From: Acidobacteriota bacterium
GTDB taxonomy: Bacteria; Acidobacteriota; Aminicenantia; Aminicenantales; Saccharicenantaceae
Length of the DNA: 64,000 nucleotides
Direction of reading: 5' to 3'
NCBI GenBank assembly: GCA_022711665.1
Contig: JAKLEN010000001.1
Location: 497,179-561,178, forward strand
Shown here: positions 25,494 through 34,983 of the stretch, one piece after another
Numbering within the stretch: the first letter of the stretch is position 1
Layout: each line of letters opens with the position of its first letter
Notes under the pieces: model-generated
Seen by the model: only the letters and a program-made list of their open reading frames with translations
The model's database searches: none
Told to the model about the DNA's origin: nothing
Position numbers and translations under genes: made by a program

Positions 25494-28153
25494 CCTCTCC
25501 CCGGCTCTTCCTCATCGACGGGAACTCCCTCCTTTACCGTTCCTATTACGCCATCCGCGGCCTGAGCAATTCGGCCGGCTTCCCGACCGGGGCCATCTAC
25601 GGCTTCATCGCCGCCATCCGCAAGCTCCTGGACGAGGAGAAGCCGGAGTACCTGGGGGTGGTCTTCGACGTCAAGGGCCCGACCGTCCGCCACGAGGAAT
25701 TCGAAGCCTACAAGGCCCACCGCAAGCCCATGCCCGAGGACCTGGTTGTCCAGGTCCCCAAGCTCAAGGACCTGCTCCGGGCCCTGCGCATCGCCACGGC
25801 CGAGTTCGCCAGGTACGAGGCCGACGACGTCATCGCCTCGCTGGCCGCCCGGGCCGCCGCCCGGGGCCTGCGGACGGTCGTCGTCACCACCGACAAGGAC
25901 CTGCTTCAGATCGTCGACGCCTCGACCACGGTCTGGAACCCGTCCAAGGAAAAGATGATCGACGCCGCCGGGGTCAAGGAGTTCTTCGGCGTCGAGGCCG
26001 GGGCGGTCATCGACGTCCTTTCGCTCTGGGGCGATCCCACGGACAACGTCCCCGGCGTCCCGGGCATCGGCGAGAAGACGGCCAAGTCGCTCATCGGGCA
26101 ATTCGGCTCGCTCGACGGCCTGCTGGCCCGCCTCGACCAGGTCAAGAACCCCCGGGTCCGGCAGAAGATCGAGGAGAACCGGGAGATGCTCGATCTCAGC
26201 CGGCGGCTGGTCACGGTCTGCCGCGACCTGCCGATCGAGCTCGACCTGGAGCGCTACGGCGTGCAGGAGCCGGACGAGGCGGAGACCCTCCGGCTCTTCG
26301 GCGAGCTCGAGTTCGCCAAGCTCGTTCCGGAGTTCCTCCGGCCGCGGCGGCCGGCCGGCCGGGAGTTCCGGACCGTCGTCGACGAGGCCGAGCTCCGGGC
26401 CCTGGCGGCCCGGATAGCCCGGGCCGGGGCCGTGGCCCTGGATACGGAGACGACCTCGCCGTCGCCGACGCGGGCCGGCCTCGTCGGCCTGTCGTTCGCC
26501 CTCGAGCCGGGGGAGGCCTTCTATGTCCCGGTGGGACACGACTATCTCGGCGCCCCGGCCCAGATCCCCAAGGCCCGGGCCCTGGCCGTCCTGAAGCCCG
26601 TCCTGGAGGACCCCGGCGTCCTCAAGACCGGCCAGAACATCAAGTACGACATGATCGTCCTCGAACGCGAGGGCGTCCGCCTGGCCGGCCTGGCGCGCGA
26701 CACCATGGTCCTTTCGTACCTGCTCGAGCCGAACTGGGGCAAGCACGGCCTCGACCGCATCGCCCTGCACTACCTCCGGGAGACCAAGACGCCCTACGAG
26801 GAGGTGGCCGGCAAGGGCAAGGCCGGGGTGACCATGGACAAGGTGGCGGTCGAAAAGGCCGCGCCCTACGCCTGCCTGGACGCCGCCCTGACCCTGGAGC
26901 TCGGCCAGCTCCTGTCGGACAAGGTCCGGGAGAGGAAGCTCGACCGGCTCTATGAAGATATCGAACGGCCCCTCATCCCCCTCCTGGCCCGCATGGAGAT
27001 GGCCGGCGTCCGGGTCGACCCGGCCGTGCTCAAGGCCATGTCCAGGGAGCTCGAGGCCGAGCTCGGCCGGCTGGAGAAGGAGATCCACGGGGAAGCCGGC
27101 TGCGCCTTCAACATCAATTCGCCCCGCCAGCTGGCCGAGATCCTCTTCCACAAGCTCGGCCTGCAGGCCGGCCGCCGGACCCGTGTGACCAAGGGCTTTT
27201 CCACCTCCATCGACGTCCTCGAGGAGCTGGCCGCGATCCATCCCCTGGCCCGGCACGTCCTGGACTACCGGCAGATGGCCAAGCTCAAGTCGACCTACGC
27301 CGACGCCCTGACCGGGCTCATCGACCCGGAGACGGGGCGCATCCACACCTGCTACAACCAGACCGTGGCCTCGACCGGCCGGCTGTCGTCGAGCGAGCCC
27401 AACCTGCAGAACATCCCCATCCGGGGGCCGTGGGGAGCGCGCTTCCGCCGGGCCTTCGTCCCGGACCCGGGCCACGTCCTGCTGGCCGCCGACTACTCCC
27501 AGGTCGAGCTGCGCGTCCTGGCCCATCTCTCGGGCGACCCGGCGCTCGTCGAGACCTTCCTGGCCGGCCGGGACATCCACGAGGAGACGGCCCGCCAGGT
27601 CTTCGGCCAGGCCGGCGAGGAGGCCCGGCGAAGGGCCAAGATCATCAATTTCAGCATCATCTACGGCACGTCATCCTTTTCCCTGGCCCGCGAGCTGGGC
27701 ACGTCCACGGCCGAGGCCCAGAAGTTCATCGACCGCTACTTCGCCGAGCGGCCCAAGGTCCGGGAGTACCTCGACCGGGTGGTCGAGGAGGCCCGGGAGC
27801 GGGGCTGGTCGGAGACGATCTTCGGCCGCCAGCGCCAGGTGCCCGAGCTGCGGGCCCCGGACCGGGCCCTGCAGCAGGCCGGGCGGCGGATCGCGCTCAA
27901 CAACCCGGTCCAGGGATCGGCGGCCGACATCATCAAGCTGGCCATGCTCCGGGCCGACCGGGCCCTGGCCGGCCGCCGGCGCGAAACGCGGATGATCCTC
28001 CAGGTCCACGACGAGCTGATCTTCGAGGTCCCGGAGGGCGAGGAGACGGCCGTCGGGGCGCTCGTCCGGGAAGCCATGGAAGGGGCCGCCGAGCTGGCCG
28101 TGCCCCTCGTCGTCCACCTCGGGTTCGGACCCAACTGGGCCGACGCCAAGTAG
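25490..28153 (+). CDS. polA: DNA polymerase I, apparent CTG start
   Basis: Repair and Okazaki-fragment polymerase with three activities. The 887 residues have an N-terminal 5' nuclease (RLFLIDGNSLLYRSYYAIRG, VVFDVKGPTVRHE, YEADDVIASLA, VTTDKDLLQ), a 3'-5' proofreading domain with VALDTETTS, GQNIKYD and YACLD intact, and an A-family polymerase (DYSQVELRVLAHLSGD, RRRAKIINFSIIYG, QVHDELIFEVP). No ATG, GTG or TTG lies in frame between the upstream gene and the conserved N terminus. The only plausible start is CTG at 25490, which overlaps the preceding TGA as CTGA. A GTG at 25658 would remove nuclease catalytic residues. Confidence 0.95.
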   Translation: MTSPRLFLIDGNSLLYRSYYAIRGLSNSAGFPTGAIYGFIAAIRKLLDEEKPEYLGVVFDVKGPTVRHEEFEAYKAHRKPMPEDLVVQVPKLKDLLRALRIATAEFARYEADDVIASLAARAAARGLRTVVVTTDKDLLQIVDASTTVWNPSKEKMIDAAGVKEFFGVEAGAVIDVLSLWGDPTDNVPGVPGIGEKTAKSLIGQFGSLDGLLARLDQVKNPRVRQKIEENREMLDLSRRLVTVCRDLPIELDLERYGVQEPDEAETLRLFGELEFAKLVPEFLRPRRPAGREFRTVVDEAELRALAARIARAGAVALDTETTSPSPTRAGLVGLSFALEPGEAFYVPVGHDYLGAPAQIPKARALAVLKPVLEDPGVLKTGQNIKYDMIVLEREGVRLAGLARDTMVLSYLLEPNWGKHGLDRIALHYLRETKTPYEEVAGKGKAGVTMDKVAVEKAAPYACLDAALTLELGQLLSDKVRERKLDRLYEDIERPLIPLLARMEMAGVRVDPAVLKAMSRELEAELGRLEKEIHGEAGCAFNINSPRQLAEILFHKLGLQAGRRTRVTKGFSTSIDVLEELAAIHPLARHVLDYRQMAKLKSTYADALTGLIDPETGRIHTCYNQTVASTGRLSSSEPNLQNIPIRGPWGARFRRAFVPDPGHVLLAADYSQVELRVLAHLSGDPALVETFLAGRDIHEETARQVFGQAGEEARRRAKIINFSIIYGTSSFSLARELGTSTAEAQKFIDRYFAERPKVREYLDRVVEEARERGWSETIFGRQRQVPELRAPDRALQQAGRRIALNNPVQGSAADIIKLAMLRADRALAGRRRETRMILQVHDELIFEVPEGEETAVGALVREAMEGAAELAVPLVVHLGFGPNWADAK

Positions 28154-28167
28154 CCCCCCTTTTTACG

Positions 28168-28354
28168 GGTTCTTCTCCCATCTCCGGGATTCCCTCTCGC
28201 GGCGGCGATGTGCCGGCGCGGAGCGGAGTTTAGAGAGCGGAGGTCAGAATCATGGCCGAGCGCTCGAGGCCGGGATTCTGAGAAATATCTTAGAGAAGTT
28301 CTTTCTCCTATATCTCCCAGAAGCAGGGATCCTACCGGAAATAGGAGAAGAACC
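28168..28354. repeat. 187-bp MITE-like noncoding element, copy 1
   Basis: Bounded by 20-bp terminal inverted repeats at 28168-28187 and 28335-28354 that match at 18 of 20 positions. TTTTTA occurs near both flanks. Its interior (28210-28350) is related to 39181-39330 in inverted orientation. It fills the gap between convergent polA and the GNAT-like gene and contains no open frame of interest. Confidence 0.7.
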
Positions 28355-28358
28355 TTTT

Positions 28359-29483
28359 TTAAAGGGCTTTCTGGAAGGCCCGGTACTTCTTGTACACCTG
28401 GCCGCCCATGCGCTCCATCTCGGCCCTGACCTTGACGTTGGCCTCCATCTCGTGGTGGGTGTCGATCTTCTCCATGCCGGCCTCGTAGGCGGCGATCAGG
28501 ACCTTGATGCCCATGAGGACGTCCAGGCCCTGGCCCCGGTACTGGTCCTTGACCGCCCCGAGCAGCAGGTCGAGCTGCTTGGTCCGGCGGGCCGCCCGGA
28601 GGACGTGGATGAAGCCGAACGGGAAGAGGCGGCCGCGGGCTTTGAGGATGCCCTCGGTCATGTCCGGCATGGCGATGATGAAGGCCACGACCTGGCCGTC
28701 CTTGCGGATGGCCTTGACGAAGCGGGGATCGAGGATGGGCAGGAAGCGCCGGGCCAGGTCGTCCATCTCCTGCTCCTCGAGTGGGGCGTAGCCGTAGATG
28801 TTCCCGGCCATGTAGCACTCGTTCATGAGGGACAGGATGGGCCGGACCCAGGGCTTGATCTCCTTGCGGCTGTGGAACTCGAGGATCTCGAAAGTGCCCC
28901 GTTTCATGGCCCGCTCGTAGATCTTCTTGTAGAGCTCGGGCGGCTCCTTGGGCACGTCGAGCTTGTAGACGAACCAGTCGTTGTCCTTGGAGTAGCCCTC
29001 CGCCTCGAGCCACTTCGGCATCCACTCGAAGTTGTAATAGGTGGCGATCGTGGCCCGGTGATCGAAGCCCTCGATGAGGAAGCCCTCGGGATCCTGGTCG
29101 GAGAAGCCGTAGGGTCCGACGATCCGGGTCATGCCTTTGTCCCGGGCCCAGGCCTCGATCCGGCCGAGCAGGGCCCGGAAGACCTCGGGATCCTCGTAGG
29201 TTTCGAGATAGCCGAAGCGGGCCGACTTCTCGTTCCGGTGCTCGTTGTAGCGGTGGTTGACGATGCCCATGATCCGCCCGGCCGGGCGGCCGTCCTTGAA
29301 GGCCAGGAGCAGGAGGGTGTCGCAGTAGCCGAAGGCCTTGTTCTTGCGGCGGTCGAAATACTTCCAATCGTCCGAGAACAGCGGATGGACCCAGTTCCCG
29401 TGGCCGGCGTGGATCTTCTCGGGCAGGTAGATGAAGGTTTTCAGGTCCTTCCGGGACGCGACCTCTCGGATCTCAACGGCCAT
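28359..29483 (-). CDS. GNAT-like acyltransferase family protein
   Basis: A 374-residue cytosolic protein resembling the large YghO-type GNAT proteins, often annotated as N-acetyltransferase; substrate unknown. Features are FIYLPEKIHAGHGNWVHPL at the N terminus, GRIMGIVNHRYNE, FGYLETYEDPEVFRALL, IVGPYGFSDQDPEGFLIEGF, and a C-terminal acetyl-CoA-fold-like segment with LGAVKDQYRGQGLDVLMGIK and HHEMEANVKVRAEMERMGG. The last resembles the GNAT Q/RxxGxG/A loop (QYRGQGLD). It is transcribed away from the hydrogenase operon and stands alone. Confidence 0.75.
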   Translation of the reverse strand: MAVEIREVASRKDLKTFIYLPEKIHAGHGNWVHPLFSDDWKYFDRRKNKAFGYCDTLLLLAFKDGRPAGRIMGIVNHRYNEHRNEKSARFGYLETYEDPEVFRALLGRIEAWARDKGMTRIVGPYGFSDQDPEGFLIEGFDHRATIATYYNFEWMPKWLEAEGYSKDNDWFVYKLDVPKEPPELYKKIYERAMKRGTFEILEFHSRKEIKPWVRPILSLMNECYMAGNIYGYAPLEEQEMDDLARRFLPILDPRFVKAIRKDGQVVAFIIAMPDMTEGILKARGRLFPFGFIHVLRAARRTKQLDLLLGAVKDQYRGQGLDVLMGIKVLIAAYEAGMEKIDTHHEMEANVKVRAEMERMGGQVYKKYRAFQKAL

Positions 29484-29642
29484 TCTGCACCTCGTCTCTC
29501 GGAATGGGGTTTCGCGCCTCCTCTTATCCTCCTTTTCGGCCGAAAAAGCAACCGAAAATCCGGCCGTTCCGGGCCGCCCGTCCGGAGCCGGCGCGCCCCT
29601 GGAAAACCCTGTTTAAAAACGGTGGACATCCTGTGGATATTC

Positions 29643-29671
29643 TTGACATCCCCCCGAGCCGACACTATACT
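29643..29671 (+). promoter_or_regulatory. Near-consensus promoter of the hydrogenase/complex-I-like operon
   Basis: TTGACA (29643-29648) and TATACT (29666-29671) are spaced 17 bp apart. The start near 29678 gives a ~32-nt leader with AAGGAAGG before the ATG at 29710. Confidence 0.8.
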
Positions 29672-29709
29672 GGGCCTTCTTTCTTTATTAAGGAAGGCAA
29701 CCCGTCCCA

Positions 29710-31140
29710 ATGAACGTCGAAACAACCGTCCTCCTCACGATCCTCGTCCCCATCCTAGGCTCCTTCGCGGTCCCGCTTTTCGGCCTGGCCGCGAAGCGCG
29801 CCCGCTCGGCCTGGGCCGTGCTGGTGAGCGGCCTGACGGCCGTCCTGCCGCTGACCCTCCTCCCCTTCGCTCTCCAGGGAGGGGAGCAGGTCATCCGCAA
29901 GCCCCTCGTCCAGGGCTTCGACTTCATCCTCGTGGTCGATCCCCTGGCCGTGTTCATGGCCGCGGTCTCGTCCTTCATCGGCTTCCTGATCGTGGTCTAC
30001 TCCCTGGGCTACATCCGGCACGAGGAAAACCAGAACGAGTATTACCTGATGGTCCTGCTCTTCATCGGCTCGATGATGGGGCTGGTCTTCTCGGGTAACC
30101 TCATCTTCATCTACCTGTTCTGGGAGATCATCGCCATCGCCTGCTGGCGCCTGATCGGCTTCTACCGCGAGCCGGCCCACGTCCGGAAGGCCGACAAGGC
30201 CTTCCTGCTGACCTTCTTCGGCGCGGTGGTCATGCTCCTCGGCTTCGTCCAGATCTACGGCGTCACCAACACCTTCGACATTACGGCCATGCGCGGCACG
30301 CTCGTCCCGGGGACGGCCGTCCTGCTCATCCTCTTCGGCCTGTTCTCGAAGTCGGCCACGGTGCCGCTCCACACCTGGCTGCCGGACGCCGGCGTGGCCC
30401 CGACCACGGTCACGGCCCTGCTCCACGCCGCCGTCCTGGTCAAGATCGGCGTCTACGCCTTCGCCCGCCTGTTCATATACACGTTCCGCCTGCCCGACGG
30501 CTGGCGCGAGGCCCTGCCGATCATCGTCATGATCTCCAGCCTGGTCGCGGCCGGCGCGGCCGCCGTCGAGACCGACTTCAAGCGCATCCTGGCCTATTCC
30601 ACAGTCAGCCAGATCGGCTACATCTTCCTTGGTTTCAGCATGATGAACGCCGCCGGGGTGTCCGGGTCGGTGCTCTTCATCCTGATGCACGGGCTGGCCA
30701 AGGCCGGCCTCTTCCTCTGCGCCGGCATCGTCATCCACGCCGTCCACACCAAGGACATCCGCGAGATGGGCGGGCTCATCAAGACCATGCCGGTCACGGC
30801 CGTGGCCTTCCTGGTCTGCTCCTTCTCGGTTATAGGCATCCCGCCCTTCGGCGGGTTCTTCTCGAAGTTCCTGGTCATCCTCGGCACCGTCCAGGGAGGA
30901 CGGCCCTGGGTGGCCGCTATGGCTCTGTTCACAGCCGTCCTGACGATGTACTACCTCTTCAAGGTCTTCTCGATGGTCTTCCTGGGTGAGGCCAAGCATC
31001 CGGCCCCCGAGGGGACGAAATCCATGGTCTATGTCGTCGCCGCCCTGGCCGTCCTCAGCCTGGCGGCCGGCCTGTTCATCTCCTACCCGATGAAACTGGC
31101 CAATATCGCGACGACGCAGATGAGTTGGTGGCTCCGATGA
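29710..31140 (+). CDS. Antiporter-like membrane subunit (NuoM/HyfF-like), first of three
   Basis: A polytopic ion-translocating subunit of 476 residues, proton_antipo_M family. The conserved charged residues of the channel are present: the TM5 Glu in LFWEIIAIACWRLIGF, the TM7 Lys in LFSKSATVPLHTWLPDAG, the following AAVLVKIGVYAFAR Lys, and DFKRILAYSTVSQIGY. It ends after a single antiporter unit without the lateral helix of NuoL. It opens the eleven-gene operon; its stop overlaps the next start (ATGA). Assignment to L, M or N type by eye is uncertain. Confidence 0.88.
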   Translation: MNVETTVLLTILVPILGSFAVPLFGLAAKRARSAWAVLVSGLTAVLPLTLLPFALQGGEQVIRKPLVQGFDFILVVDPLAVFMAAVSSFIGFLIVVYSLGYIRHEENQNEYYLMVLLFIGSMMGLVFSGNLIFIYLFWEIIAIACWRLIGFYREPAHVRKADKAFLLTFFGAVVMLLGFVQIYGVTNTFDITAMRGTLVPGTAVLLILFGLFSKSATVPLHTWLPDAGVAPTTVTALLHAAVLVKIGVYAFARLFIYTFRLPDGWREALPIIVMISSLVAAGAAAVETDFKRILAYSTVSQIGYIFLGFSMMNAAGVSGSVLFILMHGLAKAGLFLCAGIVIHAVHTKDIREMGGLIKTMPVTAVAFLVCSFSVIGIPPFGGFFSKFLVILGTVQGGRPWVAAMALFTAVLTMYYLFKVFSMVFLGEAKHPAPEGTKSMVYVVAALAVLSLAAGLFISYPMKLANIATTQMSWWLR

Positions 31141-33005
31141 CGCCCAAAATGCTGCTTCTTCCGATCCTGCTGCCGGCGGTTCTGGCCGTCGTGCTCCTCC
31201 TCCTGCCCCGGGCCCTGCGCCTGCTGCGGGACATCCTGGCGGTGGCCGGCGCCGGCGCGCTGCTCTATTACGCCTTCGTCTTCTTCTCCGTAAAGGACCT
31301 CCGCCTGGCCGTGCCCTGGCTGGGGATGGGCATCGACTTCGACCTGCGGCTCTACCACTTCTCCAGCTTCATCCTCCTGGCCCTGGCCGGCTTCCTCCTC
31401 CTGATCACGATCTACACGACGGTCCGGATGAAGGACGCGCCCCGGGGCCGGGAATTCATGGCCTACGTCTTCCTGACGGCGGCCTTCGCCAACGGGGCGG
31501 CCCTGGCCAACAACTTCGTGCCGTTGCTCTTCTTTTGGGAGGGCCTGCTGGTCACCCTGTACGGCATGATCACGATCGGCGGTCGGCCGACCTCGGGCCG
31601 GACGGCGGTCAAGGCCCTGCTGATCAGCGGCTTCTGCGACTTCTGCATGATCCTGGGCATCGGCCTGCTCTGGAGCGTGGCCGGCACGTCCACGATGTCG
31701 GACATCTCGGTCGAGCCGACCGGACTGGCCGCCGTCGCCTTCGTCCTTATGATGATCGGCGCCGCGGGCAAGGCCGGGGCCATGCCCTTCCACACCTGGA
31801 TCCCGGACGCGGCCGTCGACGCCCCCGTGACCTTCATGGCCTTCCTGCCGGCCGCCTTCGAGAAGCTCCTGGGGATCTACCTCCTGGCCCGCATCTCGCT
31901 CGATTTCTTCAAGATCCGGCCCGGCAGCGGTCTCTCGCTCCTGCTCATGATCGTCGGCGCCGTGACCATCGTCCTGGCGGTCCTGATGGCCCTGGTCCAG
32001 AAGGACCTCAAGCGGCTGCTCTCCTACCACGCCGTCAGCCAGGTCGGCTACATGATCCTGGGCATCGGCACGGCCATCCCCGTCGGCATCGCCGGCGGCA
32101 TCTTCCACATGATCAACCACGCCATGTACAAGAGCGGCCTGTTCCTGAGCGCCGGGTCGGTCGAGCACCGGACCGGCACGACCGAGCTCAAGAAGCTCGG
32201 CGGCCTGGGCCGGGAAATGCCGCTCACGGCCCTGGGCTTCACCGTCTGCGCCCTGGCCATCTCGGGCGTCTGGCCGCTCAATGGCTTCGTCTCCAAGGAG
32301 ATGGTCTTTCACGGCGCCGTCGAGACGGGCTCCACGATCTTCGCCATCGCCGCCTGGGTCGGGGCCATCTTCACCTTCGCCTCGTTCCTCAAGGCCGGCC
32401 ACTCGGTCTTCTTCGGCGAGCGGTCGAAGGAGGTCCCGGCGGTCAAGGAGAGCCAGCCGGCCATCGTCCTGCCGATCCTCGTCCTGGCCGGGCTGTGCGT
32501 CCTCTTCGGCGTCTACAACAAGCTGCCCCTGACGCTGTTCATCCAGCCCATCCTCCAGGGCCGCGGCGAAGCCGGCGCTCACGTCGACTTCACCGCCCAC
32601 GCCCTGGCCGTCTTCAACCCGGTGGCCCTGATCTCGATCGGCTGCCTGGTCCTGGCCTTCCTGCTCCACGCCTACGGCTTCCGCAAGGGCGGCCGCAAGG
32701 CCTATCTGGCCTCGGAGCCCATCCACAACCTGCCCGGCATGCATCAGGCCTACGACCTGGCCGAAAAGCGGGTCTTCGATCCCTACGACCAGGGCCTCAA
32801 GGTCATCCGGGGGCTGTCCCTGGGCCTCTTCAAGGGCATCGACCGGCCCATCGATTTCTTCTTCGAAAAGATCGTCACCTTCACCGGCGCCAAGTTCACC
32901 GGCATCCTGAAAAAGGCCCACAACGGGCATTACGCGAATTACCTGGCCTGGTGCCTGGCCGGCCTGATCATCCTGGCCGGCCTCATCGGTCTGCTCGCGC
33001 AATAG
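31137..33005 (+). CDS. Antiporter-like membrane subunit (NuoL-like with C-terminal extension)
   Basis: A 622-residue polytopic subunit, start chosen at the ATGA overlap with the preceding gene. The antiporter core has LLFFWEGLLVTLYGM (TM5 Glu), GAAGKAGAMPFHTWIPDA (TM7 Lys), AAFEKLLGIYLLAR, and KDLKRLLSYHAVSQVGY. About 130 C-terminal residues follow, including KRVFDPYDQGLKVI and HNGHYANYLAWCLAGLIIL. These resemble the end of NuoL and suggest a lateral helix along the membrane arm. It probably carries one of the ion-pumping channels. Confidence 0.9.
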   Translation: MTPKMLLLPILLPAVLAVVLLLLPRALRLLRDILAVAGAGALLYYAFVFFSVKDLRLAVPWLGMGIDFDLRLYHFSSFILLALAGFLLLITIYTTVRMKDAPRGREFMAYVFLTAAFANGAALANNFVPLLFFWEGLLVTLYGMITIGGRPTSGRTAVKALLISGFCDFCMILGIGLLWSVAGTSTMSDISVEPTGLAAVAFVLMMIGAAGKAGAMPFHTWIPDAAVDAPVTFMAFLPAAFEKLLGIYLLARISLDFFKIRPGSGLSLLLMIVGAVTIVLAVLMALVQKDLKRLLSYHAVSQVGYMILGIGTAIPVGIAGGIFHMINHAMYKSGLFLSAGSVEHRTGTTELKKLGGLGREMPLTALGFTVCALAISGVWPLNGFVSKEMVFHGAVETGSTIFAIAAWVGAIFTFASFLKAGHSVFFGERSKEVPAVKESQPAIVLPILVLAGLCVLFGVYNKLPLTLFIQPILQGRGEAGAHVDFTAHALAVFNPVALISIGCLVLAFLLHAYGFRKGGRKAYLASEPIHNLPGMHQAYDLAEKRVFDPYDQGLKVIRGLSLGLFKGIDRPIDFFFEKIVTFTGAKFTGILKKAHNGHYANYLAWCLAGLIILAGLIGLLAQ

Positions 33006-33015
33006 AGGAGGAGCG

Positions 33016-34497
33016 TTGATCATACTCTTCATCGTCCTGCCCCTCATCGTGGCCGGCCTGCTGCCGATCATCGGCAAGGTCTCGCGCCGCGTCCTGCCGG
33101 ACGCCCTGGCCAACGCGACCCTCCTTGCGCTGCTCGTCTACGCCGTGGTCGCGGGCCGGGGCCTCATCGCCGACGGCCCCGTCCTCCAGCAGCTGTCCTG
33201 GCTGGGAGAGGCCGTCAACGTCCGGCTGGCCCTGGACGGGTTCAGCCTGTTCATGCTCATGGCCGTCTCCCTCGTCGGGCTGGCGGCCGGCCTGTTCTCG
33301 ATCGACTACATGGAGCACTACGGGGCCAAGGCCAATTTTTACGCCCTGTACCTGGTCATGATCGCCGGCATGAACGGCCTCATCCTGGCCACGGACCTGT
33401 TCAGCGTCTACGTCTTCCTTGAGGTGGCCGCCATCGCCTCCTACGCCCTGGTCGCCTTCGGCCTCGGCCGGGACGAGCTCGAGGCCGCCTTCAAGTACCT
33501 GATGCTCTCGGTCGTGGCATCGGCCTTCCTGGTGGTCGGCATCGCCGTCATCTTCGGCCTGACCGGCCAGCTCGACTTCGCGGCCGTGGCGGCCGGGCTC
33601 AAGGAGGTCAACGCCGGCCCGGTCCTGGGGCTGGTCACGGCCTTCTTCCTCCTGGGATTCGGCCTCAAGGCGGCCCTGGTCCCCTTCCACGCCTGGCTGC
33701 CGGACGCCCACCCGTCGGCCCCGGCGCCGATCTCGGCCGTCCTGTCCGGCCTGCTGATCAAGGTCTCCGGCGTCTACGCCCTGACCCGCATCTTCATCAA
33801 TGTCTTCGGCCTGACCCCGGCCCTGTCGGCGGTCCTGATGGCCCTGGGCGCCGTGTCAATCGTCGTGGCGGCCCTGCTGGCCCTGGGCCAGAAGGACATG
33901 AAGCGGATGCTGGCCTACTCCTCGATCAGCCAGGTGGGCTACATCGTCCTGGGCCTGGGCATCGGCACGCCCCTGGGCATCGCCGGCGGCCTCTTCCACC
34001 TCTTCAACCACGCCCTGGCCAAGGGGCTGCTCTTCTTGACCAGCGGATCGGTCCAGCAGGCCACCGGCACCCGGGACATGGACGAGATGGGCGGCCTGGC
34101 CAAGCGCATGCCGGTCACGGCCGTGACCAACCTCATCGGGTCCCTGTCGATCGCCGGCGTGCCGCCGCTCAACGGCTTCTGGTCGAAGCTGATCATCATC
34201 GTGGCCCTGGTCCAGGCCGGCCATCCGGTCTACGCCGTCATCGCCGTCCTGGCCTCGGTCCTGACCCTCTGGTACTACCTGCTCATGCAGCGGAAGGCCT
34301 TCTTCGGCAAGCTCAACGAAAAGTGGGCCGCCGTCAAGGAGGCCCCCTTCTGGATGACCGCCGCGGTCGTCCTCCTGGCCCTCCTCTGCGTGGGTGTCGG
34401 CATCCTGTTCTCGTCGACCGTCACGACCTGGATCCAGCCGGCCGCCGACATCCTGGCGGACGGCGTCCACGCCGCGACCGGATCGTGGGGATTTTAA
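33016..34497 (+). CDS. Antiporter-like membrane subunit (NuoN/MrpD-like), third of three
   Basis: A 493-residue polytopic subunit starting at TTG, with GAGGAGGAGC just upstream. The channel residues are present: TM5 Glu in YVFLEVAAIASYALVAFG, TM7 Lys in GFGLKAALVPFHAWLPDAHP, GLLIKVSGVYALTR, and KDMKRMLAYSSISQVGY. It is most like NuoN or MrpD by overall pattern. Three separate antiporter paralogs in one operon match full complex I or the Hyf hydrogenase, not the single one of Ech or Mbh-type modules. Confidence 0.88.
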   Translation: MIILFIVLPLIVAGLLPIIGKVSRRVLPDALANATLLALLVYAVVAGRGLIADGPVLQQLSWLGEAVNVRLALDGFSLFMLMAVSLVGLAAGLFSIDYMEHYGAKANFYALYLVMIAGMNGLILATDLFSVYVFLEVAAIASYALVAFGLGRDELEAAFKYLMLSVVASAFLVVGIAVIFGLTGQLDFAAVAAGLKEVNAGPVLGLVTAFFLLGFGLKAALVPFHAWLPDAHPSAPAPISAVLSGLLIKVSGVYALTRIFINVFGLTPALSAVLMALGAVSIVVAALLALGQKDMKRMLAYSSISQVGYIVLGLGIGTPLGIAGGLFHLFNHALAKGLLFLTSGSVQQATGTRDMDEMGGLAKRMPVTAVTNLIGSLSIAGVPPLNGFWSKLIIIVALVQAGHPVYAVIAVLASVLTLWYYLLMQRKAFFGKLNEKWAAVKEAPFWMTAAVVLLALLCVGVGILFSSTVTTWIQPAADILADGVHAATGSWGF

Positions 34498-34500
34498 GCG

Positions 34501-34983
34501 ATGATCCTGCAAACCGCACTTCTCATCGGCCTGGTGATCTTCTCGGTCCTGGCCATCGTCCTGAGGGACCTGCTCAAGTCGGCCATCTCCCTGGCCGTGG
34601 CCAGCCTCCTCCTGGGGATCATCTTCTTCCGGATGAAGGCGCCGTACGCCGGCGCCTTCGAGATCTCCGTCGTAGCCGGCCTGATCACGGTCCTGTTCGT
34701 CCTGACCATCGCCCTGACGAAGTCCGGCGACGATGTCCGCGAGTCGAAGATCGCCAACTGGGTCTTCCCGCTCGTCTTCGTCGCCTTCATCGTCATCGAC
34801 GCCCTGGTCATGAAGAGCCTGCTGGGCAAGGTCCCGGCCCTGCCCGCGGCGGCCGAGGCCGGCGGCTTCGGCGACGTCCTCTGGCGGGGACGGACGCTGG
34901 ACCTGATCGGCCAGATCGCGGCCATCCTGGCCGGCGTCTTCGCCGTCCTGGCCCTGTTCCGCAAGAAGGACAAACATGAGTAA
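34501..34983 (+). CDS. NuoJ-like membrane subunit
   Basis: A 160-residue protein with about five membrane segments. KSAISLAVASLLLGIIFFRMKAP and AGAFEISVVAGLITVLFVLTIAL match the TM2-TM3 region of NuoJ (subunit 6). That region includes the pi-bulge helix in complex I, with a conserved acidic residue in GAFEISVVAG. The C-terminal segment is followed by a basic tail (FRKKDKHE). It overlaps the K-like gene by 8 bp. The J-K pairing is as in complex I. An MbhD/MrpB-like assignment is an alternative. Confidence 0.8.
   Translation: MILQTALLIGLVIFSVLAIVLRDLLKSAISLAVASLLLGIIFFRMKAPYAGAFEISVVAGLITVLFVLTIALTKSGDDVRESKIANWVFPLVFVAFIVIDALVMKSLLGKVPALPAAAEAGGFGDVLWRGRTLDLIGQIAAILAGVFAVLALFRKKDKHE

Noticed and set aside
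25658..28153. polA starting at GTG 25658
   Set aside because: That start would delete the conserved N-terminal nuclease strand with its metal-binding Asp, which is encoded in frame just upstream.
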